33,970 bases of DNA, taken from an uncultured Actinomycetes bacterium. GTDB lineage: Bacteria; Actinomycetota; Thermoleophilia; RBG-16-64-13. The DNA lies in contig CAKZRW010000111.1 in NCBI GenBank assembly GCA_937148845.1, forward strand, positions 1 through 33,970. The letters are read 5' to 3'. How positions within the stretch are numbered: position 1 is the first letter of the stretch; each line of letters begins with the position of its first letter. The notes below the pieces were generated by a model. That model saw only the letters and a list, made by a program, of their open reading frames with translations, did no database searches and was not told the origin of the DNA. The position numbers and the translations under genes were made by a program. This document shows positions 15,523 to 23,225 of the stretch, piece after piece.

Positions 15523-16878
15523 CTACCCCCGCCAGGCCCGCCCAGCATCAAGCATAGCTTTCACACACTCGGCTTTGGCATCGTCCAGCACGGCGCCATT
15601 CTGCAGAAGAAAACCGCCGTCCTTGGCGCAATCCTCCAAGAGATCGATCACATATTTCTCGACCTCCGCTGGGGTGCTCAGGGCAAGAAGCGCAGTCGGG
15701 ACGTTCCCGGCTATGGCTGCACGGCCACCGAGAGCCCGCTTGGCCGCCACCATGTCCGTCTGGTCGAACATCCAAAGTACGCTGCCCTCTGGCAATTCCG
15801 GGTCCGCGATCACCTCCAGCCGCTTGTTGTAGCTGCCTTCGGCGAACATCGCAGGGACTATGCCTTCATCGATGAGACCTTTCATCACGCATTTGAGAGT
15901 AGGCCAGTAGAAGGTGCGGAAATCGGCATCCGACATGAAGGCGTCGGCCCCTTTGTGGAGTACAAACACGATGAGTGGTCCGCCTGGTCGCGAAGCCTGC
16001 CGTACACCCCACTCGATCACGATGGGCACCAGGCGTTCACAAGCGGCCAGGATCTTCTCGGGGCGTCGGAAGCGGTCGATCATTATGCCCTTGGTGCCAC
16101 GGAGGGTATCGGCCAAGATGTCATAGGGAGCCTTTGCTAGCCCGGCGAAAGAAGAGGGGATACCCAACCGCCCAGCTGCGTCCATTCCTGCCTTCCCCAT
16201 GGCCATCAAATAGGCGAGGCACTCTCGGGCGGCCGCGGCCAATTTCTCCATCCCGGCGAGTAATGCCGGGTCAGCGAAAGCTGGCAGTGCGAACAGCATG
16301 GTGGTGGCTTCCATCATGTCGGTCAAAGGTGGAAAGGCCGCCAGGCCGCTGAAGGCTCCACCAAAGCGGGGGAGGAGATACCGCCTGAAAAACACCTCCG
16401 GGTCAGCGATAAGAGCGTCGTACTCGTCCTCCCTCATGTATTCGGCTTCGCGATATTGCCAGGGCGTGTCGTCCGACAGTCCTCGTCCGGGCCAGTCCAC
16501 CAGCTCAAGTTCCAGGAGTTCGAAGACGCGGGCCGGCGCTACCGAGGCAGCTTGAAAGTCAGGTCGAAAATCCTCGTGGTACTTGATGAGAGCGGCTGCC
16601 GCCTTGTCATAGTCATGCATGGCCTCTCTCTTGGTGAGACCACTGTATTTGCCTACGTAGAAACCGACTGAGGTCGTGGTGGGCACGCGAGCTGGTTTCT
16701 TCAACGAAAGGACGTCAATGAGCAGCTGGGCACGCTCGCGATAGTCTTGCCTTGCCTTCTCGCTCTGGAACTCGATGCCGGGTGCCTCCAGCCAGTGCTG
16801 GAACCGTCTCGCACGCCGTTCCTTCCAGTCGAGGTTCTCCCAACCTTGGAACATGGGATCGCGACCGTCGCCGTTCAT
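15523..16878 (-). CDS. uroporphyrinogen decarboxylase-like (UroD/MtaA superfamily) protein
   Basis: About 451 residues. The C-terminal ~250 residues have the UroD-superfamily barrel pattern ending in AGNVPTALLALSTPAEVEK...GGFLLQNG. In anaerobes this superfamily includes methylcobamide:thiol methyltransferases and many uncharacterised proteins. The His-x-Cys zinc motif expected for MtaA/MtbA-type methyltransferases is not visible; the corresponding segment reads FAEGSYNKRL. A thiol methyltransferase role is therefore doubtful. ATG 16878 overlaps the stop of the molybdopterin gene upstream as ATGA, and AGGAGAAAGG precedes it, indicating translational coupling. A longer frame to 16908 is less likely. 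Coupling to a molybdoenzyme suggests that the two act on one substrate, possibly in demethylation or decarboxylation of an aromatic compound, but that is a guess. Confidence 0.75.
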   Translation of the reverse strand: MNGDGRDPMFQGWENLDWKERRARRFQHWLEAPGIEFQSEKARQDYRERAQLLIDVLSLKKPARVPTTTSVGFYVGKYSGLTKREAMHDYDKAAAALIKYHEDFRPDFQAASVAPARVFELLELELVDWPGRGLSDDTPWQYREAEYMREDEYDALIADPEVFFRRYLLPRFGGAFSGLAAFPPLTDMMEATTMLFALPAFADPALLAGMEKLAAAARECLAYLMAMGKAGMDAAGRLGIPSSFAGLAKAPYDILADTLRGTKGIMIDRFRRPEKILAACERLVPIVIEWGVRQASRPGGPLIVFVLHKGADAFMSDADFRTFYWPTLKCVMKGLIDEGIVPAMFAEGSYNKRLEVIADPELPEGSVLWMFDQTDMVAAKRALGGRAAIAGNVPTALLALSTPAEVEKYVIDLLEDCAKDGGFLLQNGAVLDDAKAECVKAMLDAGRAWRG

Positions 16879-19154
16879 CTCGTGCCTTTCTCCTTGTAGA
16901 TCTTGCAAAGCAATGCCCTAAGCGGCCACCCTCCGGTGACCGGGTCGAAAGCCGTGGGGTCGGTCGCCCAGGTCAAGACATTGGCGTTAGACTCCCACAG
17001 GCCATGAAGCCAAGGCTCCCGGGCGGGTCGTTCCGGAAACCACCAATGACTCTGCACATTGACGACCCTTGGGTCGATCTCCTCGGTGATATGAGCTCGT
17101 TGCCGGATGACTCCCCTCCTCGTCTCAACGTAGACCCAATCTGTCTCTTTGATTCCCGCCTTTCTTGCAGTCTCGGGGTGGACGTCCATCACCGGGTCGG
17201 GGTACTGTTCCCGGGTACCTACACCAAAATGGCGGTTCTCCGAATGGAACATGGGGCGGAAGTTGCCGCCCGTTATCAGGAGAAGCGGATACTCTCTGGC
17301 CACCTCCGGGGCTGTCACAGGGCTTTCAGGTGGCTCCTCATAGTGGGGTAGCGGGTCGTAACCCAGACGCTCGAGCACCTGTGAGTAGAGTTCGACTTTA
17401 CCCGAAGGAGTGGCGAAGCCGGTCAGCCGACCTGTACGCGGATTGACACTGGCATAGGTCCAAGACTCTGTGCTACGCACAAAGTACCTTTCGGTGGCCA
17501 CCTCCTTGAAAGTGAGCCCTAAAGGAGCCAGCCGATAGTCGGCGAGGTCCTCTTCTGTATCCCAGGGGAAATACTCTCCATAGCCCAGTCGCTCGGCTAG
17601 CCCTTTCCAGAAGTAAAAGTCGCTCCGACGCTCGCCCAAAGGCTCCACTGCCGCTTCCCCACAGGCGATGTTGGGCGCGAAGTCCTCGTGCGTCGCGCAC
17701 ATGGGCTTTTCCAACTTGCTGGCCGCAGGGAGCACGTAGTCAGCAAGCAGAGCCGTAGGAGTCATGAAGTGCTCGAGGACCACATGCAGCTCGAGGTTGG
17801 GGCTCTTGAGCGCACGGTAGATGGTCTTGACATCACCACCATTGAGCAAGACGTTGCTACCCCAGGTGACCATGGCCCTGACCGGATACGGCTTCTCCTC
17901 GAGCACCGCCTTCCAGATGAGCGGTTGCACGGCCACGAAGTTGTGAGCTGCAGTGGGGAAAGGCACCCCATATGTCTCTTCGTGGTATCTGCCCATGACT
18001 TCATAGCCCGGCCAACCCATGAGTCTGAAGTGGTCGGAACCGAGCTGCTTGCGCCTCTGTTCAGCGCTGACTAACTCGGGGAATACCAACATGGAGTCTC
18101 GGATCCCCATCTTGCCGCCGATGATCGGACCAGGTCCCTCCACCGTCTCCCCGCCCCCTATGGCCAGATTCCCAGTCAAAGCTCGCAAACATATACGCGC
18201 CTGCTCCACACGGATAGAATTGCGACCCAGCATGTCGGTGGCAGAGCCCCAGTGGAACCCGGCAGGTTTACTGACAGCGTAGAGACGGGCCGAGTCCCGT
18301 ATCAAGTCGGCTGGAACCCAGGTTATGTTGGCGACCTTCTCTGGGGGATATTCCGCAGCCCGTCCGCGCAGCTGGTCGAATCCGAACGTCCACTCCCCGA
18401 CAAACTCCTCGTCGTAAAGACCTTCTTCAATGATCACGTTGATCCAGGCCATAAGTAGCGCGGCGTCTGTTCCAGGACGGAGTTGGAGCCAGAAGTCTGC
18501 GTACCGACCGGCCTCAGTCTTGCGGGGGTCGACCACGATGAGCCTCGTCTCGCCATCCTCGAGTCGCCTGCGGAGTCGCTGCCAATCGAGGGGAGCCGTG
18601 TGGGGCAGGTTACAGCCGTGGAGCACCACACACTTCAAACGGTCGAGCTTGGGCCGAGCGTTGGCGCACCCGAGCAGAGCGTAGTTCATGGCGATGGTGT
18701 TGCAACGGCAGATCGTACCTGCACAGCCGATGTTCGAAGGATTGCCAAAAAGATTGAGAAACCGAGTGCGCAAGGGGTAGAGGTCGCTCCGATAAGTCCC
18801 CTCGTGTAGCGCTAGCGTCTCCGGGCCATAATCCTGCTTGAGAGCCGCCAGTTTGGCAGCGATCTCGTCGAGCGCCTGGTCCCAACTGATGCGCTGCCAC
18901 TGGCCTTCACCCCGCTCACCGACACGTTTCAGGGGATGAAGAAGCTGGTCGGGGCTGTAGAGCCATCTGATATGGTGAGGCATGCGGTCGCTACATCCGC
19001 GGTTGGGCGTCGGGTAGTCCGGGTTTCCGCGGAGACCGACGAGACGACCGTCCCGAACAGTGGCGATGAGTCCACATTGGTGGATACAGCCGGGTGATGC
19101 CCAACAGACGATCTTCTTCTCCACGACGCGCGTCCCCTGTCGTGCCACCGTCAT
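16875..19154 (-). CDS. molybdopterin oxidoreductase, acetylene hydratase/thiosulfate reductase-like
   Basis: Single-subunit-type DMSO reductase family protein, 759 residues. The N-terminal cysteines are spaced unusually: Cys17, Cys23, Cys27 and Cys54 (C-x5-C-x3-C-x26-C instead of C-x2-C-x3-C), probably still binding one [4Fe-4S] cluster. Cys149 or Cys151 (in GTICRC) is positioned to ligate Mo or W, as in the Cys-ligated branch. The cofactor-binding C-terminal domain spans about 630-750. There is no Tat signal, so it is cytoplasmic, and no Fe-S or membrane partner is adjacent. The longest start is ATG 19154, but the GGAGGTGA directly abutting it favours GTG 19148. It is coupled to the UroD-like gene by a four-base overlap and is divergent from the MoaD-like gene. 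It could be a hydratase, dehydroxylase or oxidoreductase; the substrate is not assignable. Confidence 0.82.
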   Translation of the reverse strand: MTVARQGTRVVEKKIVCWASPGCIHQCGLIATVRDGRLVGLRGNPDYPTPNRGCSDRMPHHIRWLYSPDQLLHPLKRVGERGEGQWQRISWDQALDEIAAKLAALKQDYGPETLALHEGTYRSDLYPLRTRFLNLFGNPSNIGCAGTICRCNTIAMNYALLGCANARPKLDRLKCVVLHGCNLPHTAPLDWQRLRRRLEDGETRLIVVDPRKTEAGRYADFWLQLRPGTDAALLMAWINVIIEEGLYDEEFVGEWTFGFDQLRGRAAEYPPEKVANITWVPADLIRDSARLYAVSKPAGFHWGSATDMLGRNSIRVEQARICLRALTGNLAIGGGETVEGPGPIIGGKMGIRDSMLVFPELVSAEQRRKQLGSDHFRLMGWPGYEVMGRYHEETYGVPFPTAAHNFVAVQPLIWKAVLEEKPYPVRAMVTWGSNVLLNGGDVKTIYRALKSPNLELHVVLEHFMTPTALLADYVLPAASKLEKPMCATHEDFAPNIACGEAAVEPLGERRSDFYFWKGLAERLGYGEYFPWDTEEDLADYRLAPLGLTFKEVATERYFVRSTESWTYASVNPRTGRLTGFATPSGKVELYSQVLERLGYDPLPHYEEPPESPVTAPEVAREYPLLLITGGNFRPMFHSENRHFGVGTREQYPDPVMDVHPETARKAGIKETDWVYVETRRGVIRQRAHITEEIDPRVVNVQSHWWFPERPAREPWLHGLWESNANVLTWATDPTAFDPVTGGWPLRALLCKIYKEKGTR

Positions 19155-19162
19155 TCACCTCC
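19155..19162 (-). promoter_or_regulatory. ribosome site questioning the start of the 19154 gene
   Basis: On the minus strand GGAGGTGA immediately abuts ATG 19154 but is at normal distance (nine bases from GGAGG) from GTG 19148. Translation may begin two codons inside the longest frame. Confidence 0.5.
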
Positions 19163-19222
19163 GCCAGTCCCAGACCGCTGTAAGGCTGCGTCGGTCGCTT
19201 CTAAGCTAAACTGGGAAGGACC

Positions 19223-19486
19223 ATGAGAGTCCCAGAAGAAAGCAGGATCGACAGCTCCGGCAAGCCACACAGCGTGGTCATAGTGGAGCGTTTTCCGCCA
19301 CGGCCAGGCGACGCACCGCGCCGAGTGCCGCTCACTCCTGGCATGACGCTTGGTGAGCTCATCGACCTGCTCGCCCTTCCTAGCGACACCGAGGCCGTGA
19401 TTGTCAACGGTGTCTACGTCCGACCGGATCACCAGCTCAAGGACGGCGATCACATCAGAGTCATCCCCTTCCTGTCGGGAGGGTGA
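19223..19486 (+). CDS. MoaD/ThiS-like sulfur carrier protein
   Basis: Small beta-grasp protein of 87 residues ending in Gly-Gly (PFLSGG), the feature activated by adenylation and thiocarboxylation in MoaD, ThiS and related carriers. The middle has TLGELIDLLALP and AVIVNGVYVRPDHQLKDGDHIRVIP, typical of ThiS/MoaD folds. GAAGGA two bases upstream supports the ATG at 19223. It lies alone on the plus strand between a molybdopterin gene (divergent) and an AOR gene (convergent). That suggests it supplies sulfur for the dithiolene of Mo- or W-pterin cofactors used by its neighbours. No MoeB/ThiF activating enzyme is present in the window, so a housekeeping E1-like enzyme would be needed. Confidence 0.8.
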   Translation: MRVPEESRIDSSGKPHSVVIVERFPPRPGDAPRRVPLTPGMTLGELIDLLALPSDTEAVIVNGVYVRPDHQLKDGDHIRVIPFLSGG

Positions 19487-19515
19487 GCCGCCGCCCGCCG
19501 CAGGCGGGCGGCGGC
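19487..19515 (+). terminator. GC-only hairpin after the MoaD-like gene
   Basis: A perfect 13-bp stem (GCCGCCGCCCGCC at 19487-19499 with 19503-19515) around a three-base loop, starting at the base after the TGA stop. Only a weak TTT follows downstream, so termination may be inefficient or factor-assisted. It separates this gene from the convergent AOR operon end. Confidence 0.65.
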
Positions 19516-19605
19516 GACGTCCTGTTTCAGCCGGCCTAGGGTCCTCTCTCATGCCCCACCGTCGGAAGCCCACGTCACACCGCCGCTACCAGTGTCTTCC
19601 CTGCC

Positions 19606-21450
19606 TCATTGCTCGAGCTCATTCAAAGTGAACTCCAATCCGTACCGGCGTAATGTGTCCGGCAAGGGCCGGCCAGTGGCCACATCCCAGCCCATCAACT
19701 GATAGTAAGTATCACGGATGACATTCCAGTGAGCAGCGATGCCGATACCGGCCGCAGGTCCGTCGACCGGGGTCGAGGCGTAGCGCACGGACGGTGCCTC
19801 CATGTCCTTGGTCAGCCCGTGGCGGAAATTGAACATGCGCATAAGGTTCACGATTCGCAGACCGAAATGCCTGGCGTCGTCTACACCCCATTCCCAGCCC
19901 GTCACCGCATTGAGGCAGTCGAGGGTGAGAGCGAGGTTCGGCGTGCAAAGCCGACAGATACCTAGCGAGTCCTCAAGGTTACGCCCACCGTTGAGATTAG
20001 CGTTCTGGGTGGACATGGCAATCGGGTCGAACCGGTCTTTAGGTCGTTCCAGACCTAGGTTGGGAGGCGTGAAGAGATGCCCGCCCGATTCCACCGTACC
20101 CGTGTTCGAGAGGCAGGTGTCGATGAACTCTTGCCAATGACCGCGATGGTCATGTCCGCGAGGAGTCGCCCCCTTCAGCGTGTAGACCGCACAATCGCGG
20201 GCTTCCCCGCCCAATCTTTCGGCTGACCGTTTCACCCCTTCGGCGAAGAGGTCCCCGCAACCCTCGCGGAAGGCAATTTTGCGAAGCAACGCGGCCGCCG
20301 CTTCCGCATCACCCCAGCGAAGCTCTATCCCGTCCAGGTCGGCCTTGGTGACCAGTCCTCTCTCATAGCACTCCATGAGCCAGGCCACCATGTAGCCCGA
20401 TTCATTGACATCAAACCCCAGCCGGTCCACCAGGTTGCACAGCATCACGCTGGCCCCAGGGTCGGTCATCCCCAGGAGCGGCCCCATGCCTGCCATGCCT
20501 TCGTACTCGGGCTCTTCTCCCGCAAACCCGGCGTAGGGACCTTCTGTCACCTCCATCAAATGGCAGTGGGCGATAGCACAGGCCCAGCAGGCGAGGGGCC
20601 GGGCTTTGAAATGAGTGCGGAGATACTCGGGGACATACTTGTTCGGCTCAGGGAAGACATTGGTCTGATAGTTGCGGATAGGCACCGCACCCATGGCTGA
20701 CAGAGGCGCAAAGCCAGCGTTGGTACCCCACTTGACGAAGGGCGGGTCGACTTCTTTGGAGACCCGGGCTAGCTCCTTGGCTTTCGCTACCAGGCGGACG
20801 GGGTCGACCACCCGCGGTTTCTGGCCACCCCTAGTGACTGAGATACATTTGAGCTTCTTAGAACCCATGACCGCTCCGACCCCATTGTGGGCAGCGACAT
20901 GACCCCGGTCACCCACGATAGACGAGAAGCGGACCAATCTTTCGCCCCCTGGGCCGATGCTGAAGACACTGCAGCGTCCTCCAATTTCGGCCTTGACAGC
21001 GTCCTCGGTCTCCCAGGTATCCTTGCCCAGCAAGTGCTCGGCATCAACAAGCTTCACCGTCCCGTCCTCGATGTGGAGCCGCGTCCACTTCTTGGCAACG
21101 CCCTCCACAATCACGCCGTCGATGCCGTTGAACCGCAAAAAAGCCCCCAGAAACCCGTTAGCCTGCGAGGTCCCGCACATCCCAGTGCACGCACCCTTCG
21201 TAGTCACCGAAAAGGTGCCCGAACCTGAGACTCGAGTACCCGCCAAAGGCCCAGTGAAGAAGGTGAGCCGGTTCTCGGGGTCGAACCATTCCACCCCTGC
21301 CGGCACTTCGTCCCACAGGTACTTGGTGGCTAGCCCCGTACCACCCACGTATGTCTCAGTGGTCTCCCCGTCAATGATCTCCTCATTGACTTGACCTGTA
21401 TCCAGGTCCACCCGAAGAATGCGAAGGGTATACGGCGTCTGTCCTGACAT
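19606..21450 (-). CDS. aldehyde:ferredoxin oxidoreductase family protein (variant Fe-S spacing)
   Basis: Tungsten/molybdenum bis-pterin enzyme, 614 residues, normal length for the AOR family, which oxidises aldehydes to acids (or the reverse) with ferredoxin in the cytoplasm. The N-terminal domain has YVGGTGLATKYL, FFTGPLAGTRVSGSG and HNGVGAVMGSKKLK. The cluster cysteines are Cys288, 291 and 296, i.e. C-x2-C-x4-C rather than the usual C-x2-C-x3-C, with the fourth probably Cys499 in SLGIC. This differs from the other AOR in the same operon, so the two are not recent duplicates. AAAGGA six bases before ATG 21450 supports the start. It is the final gene of the long minus-strand operon, 47 bases after an SDR gene. 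An unusual substrate such as an aromatic or ring-derived aldehyde, or a ring-reducing role as in BamB-related proteins, is possible. Confidence 0.85.
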   Translation of the reverse strand: MSGQTPYTLRILRVDLDTGQVNEEIIDGETTETYVGGTGLATKYLWDEVPAGVEWFDPENRLTFFTGPLAGTRVSGSGTFSVTTKGACTGMCGTSQANGFLGAFLRFNGIDGVIVEGVAKKWTRLHIEDGTVKLVDAEHLLGKDTWETEDAVKAEIGGRCSVFSIGPGGERLVRFSSIVGDRGHVAAHNGVGAVMGSKKLKCISVTRGGQKPRVVDPVRLVAKAKELARVSKEVDPPFVKWGTNAGFAPLSAMGAVPIRNYQTNVFPEPNKYVPEYLRTHFKARPLACWACAIAHCHLMEVTEGPYAGFAGEEPEYEGMAGMGPLLGMTDPGASVMLCNLVDRLGFDVNESGYMVAWLMECYERGLVTKADLDGIELRWGDAEAAAALLRKIAFREGCGDLFAEGVKRSAERLGGEARDCAVYTLKGATPRGHDHRGHWQEFIDTCLSNTGTVESGGHLFTPPNLGLERPKDRFDPIAMSTQNANLNGGRNLEDSLGICRLCTPNLALTLDCLNAVTGWEWGVDDARHFGLRIVNLMRMFNFRHGLTKDMEAPSVRYASTPVDGPAAGIGIAAHWNVIRDTYYQLMGWDVATGRPLPDTLRRYGLEFTLNELEQ

Positions 21451-21497
21451 CGATCATCCTTTCCACGTCGCCCGGCCCCGCCACACAGAACGGGAAC

Positions 21498-22358
21498 TCA
21501 ACTCGCGCCCCCCGACAGGTTGATGGCCTCGCCAGTCAGGTAGCTCGCTGCGTCCGAGACCAAGAATGACACCAGAGCGGCCACATCTCTGGGTAGCCCC
21601 AAGCGACCCAGGGGTATAGGAGGCGGCCCTGCCTGGCCGGTAGGGCCGGTGGGCGGCGTCTTGAGCGCTTCCTCGACGCTGATACCTTTGGCCTCAGCTA
21701 GTTTCAAGACACTTTCATCGCGGAAGTTGGTCTCGAACGCCCCCGGGTTAATTGCATTCACATTGATCTTATAGGGGGCAAGCTCCCGAGCCAACGCCTT
21801 CATCAGACCCAGGACGCCATGCTTCGATGCCGCGTAGCCGGCGCCACCTGGATAGGGCGAGACCCCAGCCATCGAGGATATGAAGACGATCTTCTTGCCT
21901 TCGGTTCCCTGGGGATCAGCCAGCATGGCCTTGGCGACCGCCTTTGCCACCAAGAATGCACCGGTCAGATTGACGTCTAGAAGCATCCGCCAGGTAGCTT
22001 CGTCCAGCTCCACCACGGGGACCGGGACTGGACCCCGTACCCCTACACAATGGACCAGGATGTCGATCTTGCCGAAGGTAGCCAACGTCTCGTTCACCAT
22101 GGCTTCCACATCAGCAGCCACACTCACATCGGCGGTTATGCCCAGCCCCCGACTCCCCCAGCCCTCGATCTCCTCCACCACGGCAGCAAGACCCCGCCAC
22201 CCTTCGTCGCCGGGCCAGATACTCTTCGGCGTGGCGAGCTTGTCAGCCACTACTACGTGCGCCCCGTCTTTAGCCAACTGCACAGCGATGGCTCGACCCA
22301 TGCTGCGTTTGGCGGCCGCTCCCGTCACCAGGGCGACCTTCCCTTCTAGACCGCTCAT
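21498..22358 (-). CDS. SDR-family oxidoreductase with extended cofactor loop
   Basis: Short-chain dehydrogenase/reductase, 286 residues, NAD(P)-dependent and cytoplasmic. The catalytic residues are classical: Ser in FISSMAGVSP, then Tyr and Lys in GYAASKHG. The cofactor loop is unusual, reading TGAAAKRSMGRAIA, longer than TGxxxGxG and reminiscent of enoyl-ACP reductases. The ATG at 22358 overlaps the preceding SDR stop as ATGA, showing translational coupling. A Pro/Gly-rich insert (TGPTGQAGPPPIP) lies before the C-terminal segment. With a transhydroxylase in the window, an NADPH-dependent ring-ketone or phloroglucinol-type reductase is one candidate role, but SDR sequence alone does not tell substrate. 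Confidence 0.88.
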   Translation of the reverse strand: MSGLEGKVALVTGAAAKRSMGRAIAVQLAKDGAHVVVADKLATPKSIWPGDEGWRGLAAVVEEIEGWGSRGLGITADVSVAADVEAMVNETLATFGKIDILVHCVGVRGPVPVPVVELDEATWRMLLDVNLTGAFLVAKAVAKAMLADPQGTEGKKIVFISSMAGVSPYPGGAGYAASKHGVLGLMKALARELAPYKINVNAINPGAFETNFRDESVLKLAEAKGISVEEALKTPPTGPTGQAGPPPIPLGRLGLPRDVAALVSFLVSDAASYLTGEAINLSGGAS

Positions 22359-23197
22359 GCTCCCTCCCCCAGGATGCCGCGCTCTTTGAGATAGGCCTCG
22401 ATGTTGAAAGTAGCCTGCTGAGACAGCATCGGCTGTCCGCCGGCCACACAGAGTGTCTGGCCAGTCACGTAGTCGGAGAGCTCCGAGGCGAAGAAGAGGC
22501 AGGCTCCGGCGATGTCCTTGGGTTGCCCGATGCGACCCAAGGGCACCTCATGCCTGGACACTGCCGCAAAGAAAGCGTCGCGCTCAGGCCCCGGAGGCAT
22601 CAAGGCATCCCAGAACGGGGTCTCGATCGGTCCGGGGACCACCGTGTTCACACAGATGCCAAGAGGCGCCAGTTCGAAGGCCAGGTTGAGCGAAAGTCCG
22701 ATGATGCCGGCCTTGGCCGAATGGTAGTGCAGTACCGACACCACTGGAGAGACAGCACCCATGGACGAGATAAACACGATCTTGCCTGAGCGCTTGGCCT
22801 TAAAGGTAGGCAGTACAGCTCGGGTGACGAGAAAGGGGCCCTTGAGGTTGAGGTCGACGATGCGATCCCACTCCTCCTCGGTGATAGTCTCGCTGTTGCC
22901 CGAACCGTGAGTACCCGCGACTCCTCCCGCACAGTTGATGAGTATGTCAATAGTCCCGAAACGCTCGAGGGTGTAGGCCACCATCCGCTCGCTGTCCGCA
23001 GAACAGGTGATATCGGTGCGGACTGCAAGTGCCTGCCCGCCCCGCGTCTCGATCTCGGCTGCCACAGCGCGCGCTCCGTCGAGGTCGAGGTCGCACAGGA
23101 CGAGGTGCGCCCCCTCTTCTGCGAACTTGAGCGCGATACCCCGGCCCATGCCCTTGGCACCTCCGGTGACAATGGCCACCTTGTCCTTCAGCAACAT
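22355..23197 (-). CDS. SDR-family oxidoreductase (classical)
   Basis: Classical FabG-like SDR of 280 residues. TGGAKGMGRGIA binds NAD(P), and catalytic Ser (FISSMGAVSP), Tyr and Lys (HYHSAKAG) are all present. The DLDLDGAR segment after beta-2 has an acidic residue at the cofactor 2'-position, which favours NAD over NADP. The C-terminus is extended by about 25 residues (MLSQQATFNIEAYLKERG) beyond the usual end, possibly for oligomer contacts. GAAGGGGGCG upstream supports the ATG. It sits 28 bases after an AOR gene and overlaps the next SDR. The pair may catalyse successive or opposite redox steps on a cyclic ketone or alcohol. Confidence 0.9.
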   Translation of the reverse strand: MLLKDKVAIVTGGAKGMGRGIALKFAEEGAHLVLCDLDLDGARAVAAEIETRGGQALAVRTDITCSADSERMVAYTLERFGTIDILINCAGGVAGTHGSGNSETITEEEWDRIVDLNLKGPFLVTRAVLPTFKAKRSGKIVFISSMGAVSPVVSVLHYHSAKAGIIGLSLNLAFELAPLGICVNTVVPGPIETPFWDALMPPGPERDAFFAAVSRHEVPLGRIGQPKDIAGACLFFASELSDYVTGQTLCVAGGQPMLSQQATFNIEAYLKERGILGEGA

Positions 23198-23225
23198 CAG
23201 ACGCCCCCTTCTGCCCTGAATGACC

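Noticed and set aside
19151-19573. Minus-strand frame of 140 codons opposite the MoaD-like gene, which might have joined the two minus-strand operons
   Set aside because: The plus-strand frame has a clear beta-grasp pattern with Gly-Gly end and ribosome site; the minus frame is low-complexity and crosses the hairpin.
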